DNA from: G965279355 sp965279355
Lineage (GTDB): Bacteria; Pseudomonadota; Alphaproteobacteria; CACIAM-22H2
Direction of reading: 5' to 3'
Length of the DNA stretch: 64,000 bases
NCBI GenBank assembly: GCA_965279355.1
Contig: OZ257155.1
Span: 1,984,001-2,048,000 of the forward strand
Shown here: positions 16,561 to 25,080 of the stretch, one piece after another
How the letters are laid out: each line of letters begins with the position of its first letter
How positions within the stretch are numbered: the stretch's first letter is position 1
Made by a program: the position numbers and the translations under genes
Notes under the pieces: generated by a model
Database searches by the model: none
What the model saw: only the letters and a program-made list of their open reading frames with translations
Told to the model about the DNA's origin: nothing

Positions 16561-18369
16561 ATGATCCGCAGCCTCGATCTCTCCGCCCTTGCCGCCCTCT
16601 ATGCCGCAAAGTCGGTCACCGCGACCGATGTCGCACGGGAAGTCCTCGCCCGCGTCAAGGCAGCCGGCGACGATCATGTCTGGATCAGCCGCGTGTCCGA
16701 CACGGCGCTGTTCGACCGCGCGAATGAACTCAGCCGGCTGGCACCGGAAGAGCGCGCGAAACTGCCGCTCTTCGGCATTCCGTTCGCGGTGAAGGACAAT
16801 ATCGATGTCGCCGGCCTCCCGACGACCGCCGCCTGCCCCGACTTCGCTTACAAACCGACACGCAGCGCGACTTGCGTCGAGCGGCTGGAAGCGGCCGGTG
16901 CCATGCTGATCGGCAAAACCAATCTCGACCAGTTCGCGACCGGTCTGGTCGGCGTGCGCTCGCCTTATGGCGTGCCGCGCAATCCCATTGATGCGCGTTA
17001 CGTACCGGGCGGTTCGAGTTCCGGCTCGGCGGTCGCGGTGTCGTCGGGTCTTGTCTCGTTTGCGCTCGGGACCGATACGGCGGGATCGGGACGCGTGCCG
17101 GCCGGTCTCAACAACATCGTCGGCCTCAAGCCGACGCGCGGGCTGATCAGCGCCGCCGGCGTGCTGCCCGCCTGCCGCACCCTGGACTGCGTCTCGGTCT
17201 TCGCGCTCACTGCCGACGATGCGCATGCCGTGCTGCAGGCGGCAGGCGGTCTCGACGAACGCGATTCGTTTTCGCGCGAGGCGAAACCGGGTCCGGTCGC
17301 ACGGCCGGAAACATTCCGCTTCGCCCTGCCCCGGCCGGATCAGCGCGCCTTCTTCGGCGACAATGCGGCTAAGGCGGCATTTGAGGCGGATATCGAGCGG
17401 CTGATCACCATGGGCGGCACGCCGGTGCTGATCGACTACGCCCCCTTCCTCGCGACCGCCAAGCTGCTCTACGAAGGCCCGTGGGTGGCCGAGCGCTACA
17501 CGGTTGTACGCCAGCTCATCGAGAGCAAACCGGAGGCGCTGCACCCGGTGACGCTGCAGATCATCTCGGGCGGCGCCAGCTATCAGGCCGCCGACGCCTT
17601 CGAAAGTTTCTACCGGCTGGAAGAGCTGCGGGCGGAGACGCGGCGCATCCTGGCCGGCATCGATATCATGGTCGTGCCGACATCGGGCACCGTCTACACT
17701 GTCGCCGAACTCGAAGCGGATCCGATCCGGCTCAACAGCAACCTCGGCTACTACACGAACTTCGTGAACTTCCTCGACTACAGCGCACTCGCGGTGCCGA
17801 GCGGGTTCCGGCCCAATGGCGGCATGCCGCACGGCATCACGCTGATCGCGCCGGCCTGGTCGGAAGGATTGCTGACCGCATTCGGCGCGGAGTTTCACCA
17901 GCAGATCGGCGGCAAGATGGGCGCCACGGGCATCGACCTGCCGCCGCGGAGCAAGGCCGCCATTGCGGCGCCGGCCAACACCATCGATGTCGTCATCGTC
18001 GGGGCGCATCTCACGGGACAGCCGCTCAATCCGCAGCTCACCGATATCGGCGCCAGCTTCCGCCGCGTCTGCCGCACCGCGGCGAGCTACAGGCTGTATG
18101 CCTTGCCGGGAATGCCGGCGCGTCCGGGCCTTATCAGGGTTCCCGGCGGCGGCTGCGCCATAGAGGCGGAAATCTGGGCGGTCCCGGCCGACAAACTCGG
18201 CGGATTCCTCACCGGCATCGCGGCACCGCTGGGCCTCGGCAAGGTGATGCTGGAGGATGGATCGACGGCGACCGGCTTCATCTGCGAGCCGATCGGCATT
18301 GCCGATGCGACGGAAATCACGTCCTTCGGTGGCTGGCGGGCCTACCGCGCGCGCAGCTCGGCGGCCTGA
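16561..18369 (+). CDS. atzF: Allophanate hydrolase
   Basis: 602 residues. It hydrolyses allophanate to CO2 and ammonia, the last step of biuret, cyanurate and urea-carboxylase pathways. The amidase-signature domain (about 1-440) has the Ser-cisSer-Lys triad K78 (FAVKDNID), S152 (GGSSSGSA) and S176 (GTDTAGSGR). The spacings of 74 and 24 are those of AtzF. The C-terminal domain (about 465-600) has the allophanate-hydrolase GAHLTGQPLN and PGGGCAIEAEIW segments. No clear Shine-Dalgarno is seen. It follows the GntR gene by 78 nt, and its last 28 bp overlap a small gene on the opposite strand. Confidence 0.93.
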   Translation: MIRSLDLSALAALYAAKSVTATDVAREVLARVKAAGDDHVWISRVSDTALFDRANELSRLAPEERAKLPLFGIPFAVKDNIDVAGLPTTAACPDFAYKPTRSATCVERLEAAGAMLIGKTNLDQFATGLVGVRSPYGVPRNPIDARYVPGGSSSGSAVAVSSGLVSFALGTDTAGSGRVPAGLNNIVGLKPTRGLISAAGVLPACRTLDCVSVFALTADDAHAVLQAAGGLDERDSFSREAKPGPVARPETFRFALPRPDQRAFFGDNAAKAAFEADIERLITMGGTPVLIDYAPFLATAKLLYEGPWVAERYTVVRQLIESKPEALHPVTLQIISGGASYQAADAFESFYRLEELRAETRRILAGIDIMVVPTSGTVYTVAELEADPIRLNSNLGYYTNFVNFLDYSALAVPSGFRPNGGMPHGITLIAPAWSEGLLTAFGAEFHQQIGGKMGATGIDLPPRSKAAIAAPANTIDVVIVGAHLTGQPLNPQLTDIGASFRRVCRTAASYRLYALPGMPARPGLIRVPGGGCAIEAEIWAVPADKLGGFLTGIAAPLGLGKVMLEDGSTATGFICEPIGIADATEITSFGGWRAYRARSSAA

Positions 18370-18503
18370 CGGCGGATCGTTTCGCCGTCCTGCACGCGCG
18401 CCGGAACGGCCTGCATCTTCGGCTCATTATCGAAGAACGGCGCCATGTTCTCACCGAACAGGCTGGTGCCCATGGCTTGCAGAAGGCGGTCGAGCCATCT
18501 CAT
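18342..18503 (-). CDS. 53-aa protein translationally coupled to a Rieske oxygenase
   Basis: The ATG at 18503 overlaps the TGA of the Rieske gene as ATGA, a typical coupling arrangement. The frame runs MRWLDRLLQAMGTSLFGENM and so on to a TAG at 18342-18344, 28 bp inside the antisense end of atzF. The composition is natural for a protein: an amphipathic N-terminal helix, an acidic/Pro middle and an Arg-rich tail. I do not recognise the family. The other two Rieske genes lack such a partner, so it may be a specific accessory or a structural subunit. Confidence 0.55.
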   Translation of the reverse strand: MRWLDRLLQAMGTSLFGENMAPFFDNEPKMQAVPARVQDGETIRRQAAELRAR

Positions 18504-19540
18504 GCAGCGGCCTCCGGCAGTTCGGCCTGCGGCAGCGGCGCCAGATCGCCCTGCTTCACCAGCAGTTCGCGCAGCATGCGCCGCATGATCACGCCGGGGC
18601 GATCGGACGCCATGCTCTTCTCGCTCTCCGAGAAATCCTCAAGCGGCACGTCGGCTTCGGTGGTTTCAAGGATGATCTTGTCCTCAAGCGTCACCTCGCG
18701 ATCGAAGGCGATGATATCCGCCGCCGGTGCCTGTTCCTCGGTGTCGTTGCGATAGCAGAACTGCACCACCATGGACTTGTGATCGTCGATCGGCGTCGCG
18801 CAGGTGATGATCGAATGGCGAAGGCCGTTCGGATAGGTGATGCCCAGCTTGCGAGAAAACGGCATCCACCAAACGTTTTTGCGTGTGCGCGTCGTGATGC
18901 CGTTATCCATCTGCAGATTCTTTTTCTGGATATCGGTGTTCTTCACATTCGACACGGCGGTGTAGTTGAAGCCGCCGTCGAACGGCATGATCTCGGGCTG
19001 CACATGCGTCGGGTCCGACTGGATGCCGAAGGTCTTGCGGTGCACGAAGGCGGGGTGCGCGATGTCGAAGGAGTTTTCCATCAGGCGCAGGCCCGAACAC
19101 TCCCACATCTCGTAAAACTGGTCGATCCTGCGGAAGCCGGGCTCGCCGGCCTCGGTGATGTCGGGGATGCCATAGAGCGGCTCGTCGAGGGCTACCCAGA
19201 CATAGCCGTAACGTTCCTCGGCCCGGTACGCTGGAATCCGCATGTTCTTTGGTTGGCGCTCAACGTCCATCTGCGGAATGCGGACGCACAGTCCCGTGCG
19301 ATCGAAGGTCCAGCCGTGATAGCCGCAGACCACGTTGCCGTTCTCGCAGAAGCCTTTGCTTAGCCTGGCCGTGCGATGGCAGCAGCGGTCAAGGGTCGCC
19401 GCCGGCTTACCGGCCGCGTCGAGCCAAAGGACGATATCGGTTTCCAGCAGCCGGAACGGCTTCGGCCCGTCCTTCAGGTCCTCGACCTTGATGACGGGGT
19501 ACCAAAAGCGACGGAAAACCGGATGTTTGGTGACCAGCAT
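18500..19540 (-). CDS. Rieske non-heme iron oxygenase (VanA-like)
   Basis: 346 residues. The Rieske 2Fe-2S motif is CCHRTARLSKGF...CGYHGWTF (about 53-80, C-x-H then C-x2-H). The catalytic VanA-type C-terminal domain has the iron-binding ENSFDIAHPAFVH (about 175-187). Members hydroxylate or N/O-demethylate aromatics and heteroaromatics and need a separate reductase, which is not seen in the window. The ATG follows GGAG by 6 nt and a sigma-54 site lies 35 nt further up. Paralogues start at 22849 and 43323. Confidence 0.88.
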   Translation of the reverse strand: MLVTKHPVFRRFWYPVIKVEDLKDGPKPFRLLETDIVLWLDAAGKPAATLDRCCHRTARLSKGFCENGNVVCGYHGWTFDRTGLCVRIPQMDVERQPKNMRIPAYRAEERYGYVWVALDEPLYGIPDITEAGEPGFRRIDQFYEMWECSGLRLMENSFDIAHPAFVHRKTFGIQSDPTHVQPEIMPFDGGFNYTAVSNVKNTDIQKKNLQMDNGITTRTRKNVWWMPFSRKLGITYPNGLRHSIITCATPIDDHKSMVVQFCYRNDTEEQAPAADIIAFDREVTLEDKIILETTEADVPLEDFSESEKSMASDRPGVIMRRMLRELLVKQGDLAPLPQAELPEAAA

Positions 19541-19585
19541 GCAGAACTCCGCTTCCCATGGCGGTGGAACTTCTGCGTCTGCAGT

Positions 19586-19601
19586 CGCAATCGCTATGCC
19601 A
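19586..19601 (-). promoter_or_regulatory. Sigma-54 promoter candidate upstream of Rieske gene
   Basis: The minus strand reads TGGCATAGCGATTGCG, 11 of 12 defined positions, with correct 10-nt spacing. Predicted start at 19575, leader 35 nt. Its sequence is almost identical to the site at 42203. Confidence 0.72.
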
Positions 19602-19674
19602 ACCGGACCGCAACGCGCGGATCAGTTATCCGGCGCATCAAGCCCTTGGACGAGCATCAAGATTCGAGGCCACG

Positions 19675-19691
19675 ATTGCCGTCAAGGCAAT
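19675..19691. promoter_or_regulatory. Inverted repeat ATTGCC-N5-GGCAAT
   Basis: Perfect 6-bp arms around GTCAA. It contains a LysR-type T-N11-A (19677-19689) and is centred about 108 bp upstream of the predicted sigma-54 start of the Rieske gene. It could be an activator site for that promoter or a site for the adjacent LysR protein. Confidence 0.45.
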
Positions 19692-19705
19692 GCCAGTGGC
19701 GACGC

Positions 19706-20623
19706 CTAGTCCTCGATTTTGGCCAAAGCCCCGGCAAGCGCCTTGCTGAGTACGGTCGCGGCCGGCGAAAGCGGGCTATCGATCCGGGAACAGAGGATCA
19801 GCTTCTGCGGCTTCAGTTGCGGCTCAGCCAGCGGCACGAAGACGAGATTGCCCTTTTTCTCCTCGACGGGGATACCGAGCCGGGTCTCAAACGCCACCCC
19901 GGTATTCGCGGACGCCAGCAGGTTCATGAGGTAGACCGAGTTTGTCACCGCCCGCACCGTCAGCTTGACGGCGCTGTTGCGCATCGCCGCTTCGATCGAA
20001 GGGCGCATTGTCATCGACGGGTCGGTCAGAAAGACGGGCTCGCCGACGAAATCGCGAAAGCGGACGGACTTGGCCGAAGCAAAGCGATGCTTGGGCGACA
20101 TCACGGCGCCCAGTCGCAGCCTGGCCGACGCCAGGACCTGCAATTTTGGTGTGATCGGCATGTCGAAGGCCAGTACGAGGTCGGCTTCGCCGTTGACCAC
20201 GGCATGAAAGGCCTGGGTCGACCCGGAGACCAGCACATTGGTCGAGATGCGCGGCGACTTGGCCCAGAAATCGGTAAGCAGGCGCGGCAGGAACCCGGCG
20301 GCCACGCTCTCGACCGTGGCCAGCGCAACCTCACCGCGATGCAGGCCGCGCAGATCCTGAATGGCGGCCCGACCGCGTTCGAACTCGCTGGCGCTGGCGC
20401 GCGCATGCTGGGTCAGAATCTCGCCGGCGCTGGTGAGCTGCAGGCCGCGCGGCAACCGCTCGAAGAGCGGCGCGCCCAGTTCATGCTCGAGCTTGGCGAT
20501 CTGCCGGCTGACCGCCGACGGCGCGACGTTTAGGGAATCCGCAGCCGCCCGGATCGAGCCCAGCCGTGCAACGGTCTGAAAATAAGTGATCGCGGTCGAC
20601 AGCAGGCGCTGGGGACGAATGGA
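19706..20623 (-). CDS. LysR-family transcriptional regulator
   Basis: 305 residues from the ATG at 20623, which has GGAG 9 nt upstream; an upstream ATG at 20656 lies inside the palindrome region. The helix-turn-helix is about 18-60 (GSIRAAADSLNVAPSAVSRQ), followed by the periplasmic-binding-protein-like effector domain. It is very similar to the LysR protein at 41141 throughout the DNA-binding domain. It lies between binding-protein and Rieske genes, which it may control. Confidence 0.88.
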   Translation of the reverse strand, partial: SIRPQRLLSTAITYFQTVARLGSIRAAADSLNVAPSAVSRQIAKLEHELGAPLFERLPRGLQLTSAGEILTQHARASASEFERGRAAIQDLRGLHRGEVALATVESVAAGFLPRLLTDFWAKSPRISTNVLVSGSTQAFHAVVNGEADLVLAFDMPITPKLQVLASARLRLGAVMSPKHRFASAKSVRFRDFVGEPVFLTDPSMTMRPSIEAAMRNSAVKLTVRAVTNSVYLMNLLASANTGVAFETRLGIPVEEKKGNLVFVPLAEPQLKPQKLILCSRIDSPLSPAATVLSKALAGALAKIED

Positions 20624-20645
20624 CATGCAAAAAGGCTCCGGACGG

Positions 20646-20670
20646 ACGATGCACAATCAGTATGCATCGT
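20646..20670 (-). promoter_or_regulatory. Palindrome upstream of the LysR gene (autoregulatory site candidate)
   Basis: ACGATGCA (20646-20653) and TGCATCGT (20663-20670) form perfect 8-bp arms around 9 nt, with a T-N11-A LysR box inside (20650-20662). It lies 23 nt upstream of the LysR start codon. Confidence 0.55.
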
Positions 20671-20703
20671 TCCGCCCGGTCCGGAAACTTGTAATGACCG
20701 ACT

Positions 20704-20718
20704 GGCCCTCAACGGGCC
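20704..20718 (-). terminator. Possible weak terminator hairpin after the binding-protein gene
   Basis: GGCCC - TCAAC - GGGCC, about 20 nt past the stop at 20739. No T-run follows on the minus strand, so termination here is uncertain. Confidence 0.3.
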
Positions 20719-20738
20719 GGATTATTTAGCGTGACCCG

Positions 20739-21749
20739 CTAGTTGGTAGCGCGCATCCCGAAGCCCTTGTTCACGAACTGCAGCGAATAGCCCTTCTTGT
20801 AATCCATGGTGGGCGGATTCAGGCCGGCGGCCACGGTCATATCGAAGAACGCCTTCCAGCGCTCGTCGCTCATGGCGCCGATTCCAAGCTTCGCCGCGTC
20901 GCCACCGGCCACAAGGCCGCGGTCTTTCATGATCGCGATGCCGTTCGTGATGACGGCCTGCGACATTTCCGGATTGGCCTCCATGATCAGCTTGTTGCCT
21001 GGCGCCGGGTCGCCGTACAGGTAGCTGTAGCAGCCTTCGATCGTGGCGTTCACGAATCGCTGCACCATTTCCGGCTTCTGTTCGACCAGCGCCTTCGATG
21101 TCTCGATCGTGTAGGCGTAGTCGTCATAGCCATAGTCGGCGAGCAGGAAGATATTGGTGTCGTAGCCCTGCAGCTTGAGCTGATAGGGCTCATTGGTGAT
21201 GAAGCCCTGCTGTCCGGTCATCTTGTCGTTCAGGAAGCCCGCGAAATTGTAGGTGTGCGGCTTGATCTGCTCGTCGGTGAAGCCCCATTTGACCTTGGCG
21301 AAATTCCACCACGTCGCCCTCGAGCTGGTCGACAGGAAAATCGGCTTACCCTTGAGCGATTCCACCGTGTCCAGGCCGACACCCTTATGGGTCATGATGA
21401 CCTGCGGGTTCTTCTGGAACACCGTGGCGATCACCACCATCGGAATGTTCTGGCTCACGTAGTTGAACGCATTGAACGAGTTCGAGCCCATCCCGAACTC
21501 GACCTTGCCGGCCATCAGGATCGACGGCGCGGCGATCTGCGGACCGCCCGGCTGGACCGTCACATCGAGGTTGTGCTTGGCATAGATGCCGGCACCCACC
21601 GCCTGGTAGTAGCAGCCATGCTCGGCCTGCGGTCGCCAGCTCAGCTGGAATTTGATCGCGTCCTTCGCTCCGGCGCTTTCGCCAAACCCGGGAAGCGCCG
21701 CAACAACAACCGCCGCGCCAAGAAGCCATCTACGATATGTCTGGATCAT
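20739..21749 (-). CDS. ABC transporter substrate-binding protein (NMT1/THI5-like)
   Basis: 336 residues from the ATG at 21749 after AAGGAGAGG. The signal peptide ends near GESAGAKD. The N-terminal lobe has LSWRPQAEHGCYYQAVGAGI, the pattern of thiamine-pyrimidine (ThiY) and riboflavin (RibY) binders, and the C-terminus is FVNKGFGM. It is one of five close paralogues here (20739, 24052, 27193, 42287, 53009) and follows the Rieske gene by 41 nt, with no permease or ATPase of its own. The ligand is inferred to be a nucleobase-like heterocycle. Confidence 0.87.
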   Translation of the reverse strand: MIQTYRRWLLGAAVVVAALPGFGESAGAKDAIKFQLSWRPQAEHGCYYQAVGAGIYAKHNLDVTVQPGGPQIAAPSILMAGKVEFGMGSNSFNAFNYVSQNIPMVVIATVFQKNPQVIMTHKGVGLDTVESLKGKPIFLSTSSRATWWNFAKVKWGFTDEQIKPHTYNFAGFLNDKMTGQQGFITNEPYQLKLQGYDTNIFLLADYGYDDYAYTIETSKALVEQKPEMVQRFVNATIEGCYSYLYGDPAPGNKLIMEANPEMSQAVITNGIAIMKDRGLVAGGDAAKLGIGAMSDERWKAFFDMTVAAGLNPPTMDYKKGYSLQFVNKGFGMRATN

Positions 21750-21790
21750 CAACCTCTCCTTCAAATGCCGGCGCGGGGGCGTCGGCAGGG

Positions 21791-22849
21791 CTATTCCGCA
21801 GCCTGCACGCTGCCCTGAAATGAGGGCGCAACGACGGATGTGATATCCGTCTCGCCATGCTGGCGCAGCAACTCAAGCATGCGGCGGCGCATGACAAGGC
21901 CGGGCTTGTCGGACGGCATATGGAACTCAGTGCCGCTGCGGATATCGAGCGACACATCGGGTTCCGTCGATTCCAAGATCGGGCGGTCCTCGTCCGTGAC
22001 CCTGCGGTCGAATTCGATGATGTCGGCCGCCTTTGCCTGTTCCTCGGTGTCGTTGCGGAACACGAACTGAACGATCTGCGACGACGTGTCATCGATCGGC
22101 GTCGCACTGGTCACGATCGAATGTTTTGTGCCGCTCGGATAGGTGATCCCGAGCTTGCGGGTGAACGGCATGAACCACTTAGACTGGGTGATACGCACGG
22201 TGCGTGCGCCCGTCGTGCCGGTGATGGACGTGGCGAGATCGCTGCGGTTCATCACCGGAATCTCGGATTTGAACTCGAATCCGTAGTCGGTCTCATTGAT
22301 ATCGTACGTCGCCGGTAGCGGCTCCTGCACGTTGCCGAAAGTTTCCCGGTGCACATAGGCGACATGCGCGTTATCGAACGAGTTCTCCATTAGCCGCAGA
22401 CCGGCGCAGTTCCAGACTTCATAGAACTGGTCGATCTGGCGAAAGCCGGGCGCGTCGGCCTCCTCGAAATGCGGGATGTCGGCCAGAGGTTCGCCGAGGC
22501 ATACCCAGACATGGCCGTACTTCACCGACGCCTTATAGCTCGGGATGGAATAGTTGACCTTGCGGGTCTGGTTGCGCTGCTGCGGGATCTTCACGACCGC
22601 GCCGGTGCCGTCGAACGTCCAGCCGTGATAGCCGCAAACCAGTTGGCCATTTTCGAGAAAGCCGCGCGACAGTTTGGCCGAGCGGTGGCAGCAGCGATCT
22701 TCGACCGCGCTGGGCTGTCCGGCCGCATCCAGCCAGACCACAATGTCCTGGCCCAGCAGACGAAACGGCTTCGGCCCGTCAGCGAGATGCCCCACGGGTA
22801 TTACGGGATACCAGAAACGTTTCAGAACATTCTGCTTGGTGACCAGCAC
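21791..22849 (-). CDS. Rieske non-heme iron oxygenase (VanA-like)
   Basis: 352 residues. The GTG start at 22849 follows GGAGAAAAGCC. The Rieske motif is CCHRSAKLSRGF...CGYHGWTF and the iron-site motif ENSFDNAHVAYVH. It is a paralogue of the oxygenases at 18500 and 43323. It lies between an isopenicillin-N-synthase-like gene and a binding-protein gene and has its own sigma-54-like element just after the upstream stop. No reductase partner is adjacent. Confidence 0.88.
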   Translation of the reverse strand: MLVTKQNVLKRFWYPVIPVGHLADGPKPFRLLGQDIVVWLDAAGQPSAVEDRCCHRSAKLSRGFLENGQLVCGYHGWTFDGTGAVVKIPQQRNQTRKVNYSIPSYKASVKYGHVWVCLGEPLADIPHFEEADAPGFRQIDQFYEVWNCAGLRLMENSFDNAHVAYVHRETFGNVQEPLPATYDINETDYGFEFKSEIPVMNRSDLATSITGTTGARTVRITQSKWFMPFTRKLGITYPSGTKHSIVTSATPIDDTSSQIVQFVFRNDTEEQAKAADIIEFDRRVTDEDRPILESTEPDVSLDIRSGTEFHMPSDKPGLVMRRRMLELLRQHGETDITSVVAPSFQGSVQAAE

Positions 22850-22881
22850 GGCTTTTCTCCCAATCTCTTCAGTCCGAAATC

Positions 22882-22897
22882 TGCAAATTCCAAGCCA
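22882..22897 (-). promoter_or_regulatory. Sigma-54 promoter candidate inside the oxygenase operon
   Basis: The minus strand reads TGGCTTGGAATTTGCA, 11 of 12 defined positions, with correct spacing. It begins exactly one base past the stop codon of the upstream oxygenase gene. Predicted start at 22871, leader 22 nt to the GTG of the Rieske gene. Confidence 0.68.
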
Positions 22898-23896
22898 TCA
22901 GGTGGCCCCTTCGAGGGCCAGCTTCTTGGGCATGGAGGCGTTCAGCTTTTCCTGGGTGTGGACGGATGCGCGCACCGGCGGATATTTCACCGGACGGCTC
23001 GCATCGGTACAGGTCGGCAGGCAGGATATGATCGCGTCCTCGTTGGGACCGGAGAACAGAACCAGTGACAGGCGCTTGGTCGAGCCTGTGAGGTGGCGCG
23101 GGGGATTGATGACTCGGTGCAGGGTCGAAACCCAGCGATCGTTGGTCCAGCGCGCCATCAGGTCGCCGACATTGATCACGAACGACCTGGCGACCGGCAT
23201 CACATCGAGCCATTCGCCTGTCTTGGTAAAAACCTGCAAGCCCCCGGGGGCGTCGTCCTGGCGCAGAATGGTGAGGCCGCCATAGTCGGAATGTGCGCCG
23301 TAACGAAGCTGGCCGGGTTTCGGTTCATCCGGCTGATCGGGATAAGCGACGGCCCGCAAGGTGCCACGCTGCCGATCCATGAAGGGCAGGAAATAATCCT
23401 CGGTCAGGTCGAGCGCCAGCGCCGAAAGCCGCATCAGCGTGACCGATAAAGACTTTACCGCCATATAGTATTCACGCACGGCATTAGTGAGTTGCGGCGG
23501 TGTATCCGGATAGACGTTTCCCGTGATCGAGCTGACTTTGCCCCGGAGCTCGCCGGGCTCTTCGCGATCGATGCCAGCGAATACCAGCGCCTCGCAGAGG
23601 TCGGGTGGACGATCGTCACCGCGGGTGCGCGCAACGCTTTCTATTCCCACTGGGAGATAGCCCTTGGTTTTGACGCGGTCGGTAACGGACCACCGCATCT
23701 TCTCTTCCAGCGGAAGATCGAAAAAACGGCTCAGCACATTGTAAGCGCCGGTGGCCGTCGGCTCGGGAACGCCGTGGCCTACAATCGTCGCAAAGCCGAC
23801 CTCCTCGAATGCCCGCCCCCATTCCCTCGCCACAGCCCTCCGCTGCTCGATGTTGCCCTGGAGGAATGGCTGAATATCAATTCGCGGAACACTCAT
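22898..23896 (-). CDS. Isopenicillin N synthase family 2OG-Fe(II)-type oxygenase
   Basis: 332 residues. The N-terminal DIOX_N-like region starts MSVPRIDIQPFLQG. The iron and cosubstrate site is His-Asp in HSDYGGLTIL, distal His in STLHRVINP and Arg-x-Ser in RLSLVLF. Family members use 2-oxoglutarate or bind O2 directly to oxidise small heterocycles and amino acids. It is first in a run with the Rieske and binding-protein genes and divergent from the 24052 operon, which encodes a second family member. Confidence 0.85.
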   Translation of the reverse strand: MSVPRIDIQPFLQGNIEQRRAVAREWGRAFEEVGFATIVGHGVPEPTATGAYNVLSRFFDLPLEEKMRWSVTDRVKTKGYLPVGIESVARTRGDDRPPDLCEALVFAGIDREEPGELRGKVSSITGNVYPDTPPQLTNAVREYYMAVKSLSVTLMRLSALALDLTEDYFLPFMDRQRGTLRAVAYPDQPDEPKPGQLRYGAHSDYGGLTILRQDDAPGGLQVFTKTGEWLDVMPVARSFVINVGDLMARWTNDRWVSTLHRVINPPRHLTGSTKRLSLVLFSGPNEDAIISCLPTCTDASRPVKYPPVRASVHTQEKLNASMPKKLALEGAT

Positions 23897-23912
23897 GCTT
23901 CGACTCCAACAC

Positions 23913-23930
23913 GCGCCCTAATCGGGGCGC
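23913..23930. promoter_or_regulatory. Inverted repeat GCGCCC-N6-GGGCGC
   Basis: Perfect 6-bp arms around TAATCG, in the divergent region 23897-24051, centred about 98 bp upstream of the predicted sigma-54 start at 24020. The 6-N6-6 geometry is shared with the repeat at 27086. It is a candidate enhancer-binding-protein site. Confidence 0.4.
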
Positions 23931-23993
23931 CCTGCCCATCAATGCGCCAGTCCCGCGTTAACGCCAGACTGATAGGCCTGATTTGCGCACCAA

Positions 23994-24009
23994 TGGCCCG
24001 GTCCTTGCT
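23994..24009 (+). promoter_or_regulatory. Sigma-54 promoter candidate
   Basis: TGGCCCGGTCCTTGCT, 11 of 12 defined positions, correct spacing. Predicted start at 24020, leader 32 nt, the same as for the promoters at 15594 and 27135. A 10-N3-10 inverted repeat, CCTTGCTTCG-TAA-CGGAGCAAGG (24003-24025, one mismatch), overlays the -12 element and the start site. Confidence 0.72.
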
Positions 24010-24051
24010 TCGTAACGGAGCAAGGCTCGTACCAATGACGGGAGACATCCG

Positions 24052-25050
24052 ATGAACCGGCGCACCACTTTTTCGCAATGCCTCACAGCTGCCGGCGTCC
24101 TATTTGGGGCCGTGGTGAGCGCGCCGTCCCTTGCGGCGGATAAATTCGTTTACGGCCTGAGCTGGCATCCGCAGATGGAGCATTGCGGCTGGTTTCAGGC
24201 GAAGGCGACGGGCCTGTATGAAAAGGCCGGACTGGAAGTCGAGCTATATCCCGGTGGACCTGGCGTCAACATGGCGCAGCTTGTCGCAGCCGGAAAGGTC
24301 GACGCCGGAATGGGTACCGCGCTTACGTCCCTCAACATGCGCAACAGCGGCATCCCCGGCGTCACCGTCGCGGCAATGCTGCAAAAGACACCGCAAACGC
24401 TGGTCGCGCATGCCGACCCGACGCTCAAGACACTCGAAGACCTGAAAACCCGCAAGATCTCGGTCGCGAACTTTTCGCGCCAGCAGTTCTGGCTCTTCCT
24501 CAAGTCGAAATATGGGTTCGACGATACCCAACTGCGTCCCTACACCTACAATCCGTCGATGTTCGTTGCCGACAAGGCAATGGTGCAGCAGGGCTACATC
24601 ACCGAAGACGAGTTCTTTCTCGGCAAGGCACTGGGTTCTGAAATAAAGACATTCCTGATGGCCGATTACGGCTGGCCCGACTACGCCAGCACAATCTTTA
24701 CGACAGAGGCCGTGACCCAGGGCCGACGCGGGGTTCTTCAGAAATTCGTCGATGCGACCATTACCGGCTGGGCGCAGTGCATCAACGGCAATGCGAGGCC
24801 GGCGATGGAAGCGATTCGCGCAGCGGCATCCGAGCAATCGTTTGAGCTTTCGGAATTCAAGCTGTCGCAGATGAAGAAATACGCACTCATCACCGGCGGC
24901 GATGCCGCCATGTCCGGCATTGGCGCTATGTCCGAAGCCCGCTGGAAATCCATCTTCGACATGATGGCCGAAGGCGGCGTCTATCCCAAAGACCTCGACT
25001 ACAAAAAAGCCTACACCCTCGACTTCGTGAACAAAAAAGTCGGGATGTAA
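24052..25050 (+). CDS. ABC transporter substrate-binding protein (NMT1/THI5-like)
   Basis: 332 residues. GGGAG lies 7 nt before the ATG. The signal peptide ends APSLAAD. The ligand lobe has LSWHPQMEHCGWFQAKATGL and the C-terminus is DFVNKKVGM, the tail shared with the paralogues at 27193 and 53009. It opens an operon with a creatininase-family enzyme and a second isopenicillin-N-synthase-like oxygenase, so binding protein and catabolic enzymes are made together. It lacks its own permease and ATPase. Confidence 0.87.
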   Translation: MNRRTTFSQCLTAAGVLFGAVVSAPSLAADKFVYGLSWHPQMEHCGWFQAKATGLYEKAGLEVELYPGGPGVNMAQLVAAGKVDAGMGTALTSLNMRNSGIPGVTVAAMLQKTPQTLVAHADPTLKTLEDLKTRKISVANFSRQQFWLFLKSKYGFDDTQLRPYTYNPSMFVADKAMVQQGYITEDEFFLGKALGSEIKTFLMADYGWPDYASTIFTTEAVTQGRRGVLQKFVDATITGWAQCINGNARPAMEAIRAAASEQSFELSEFKLSQMKKYALITGGDAAMSGIGAMSEARWKSIFDMMAEGGVYPKDLDYKKAYTLDFVNKKVGM

Positions 25051-25080
25051 GTGCACGCCCATCCAACCGGAGTACTTGCC

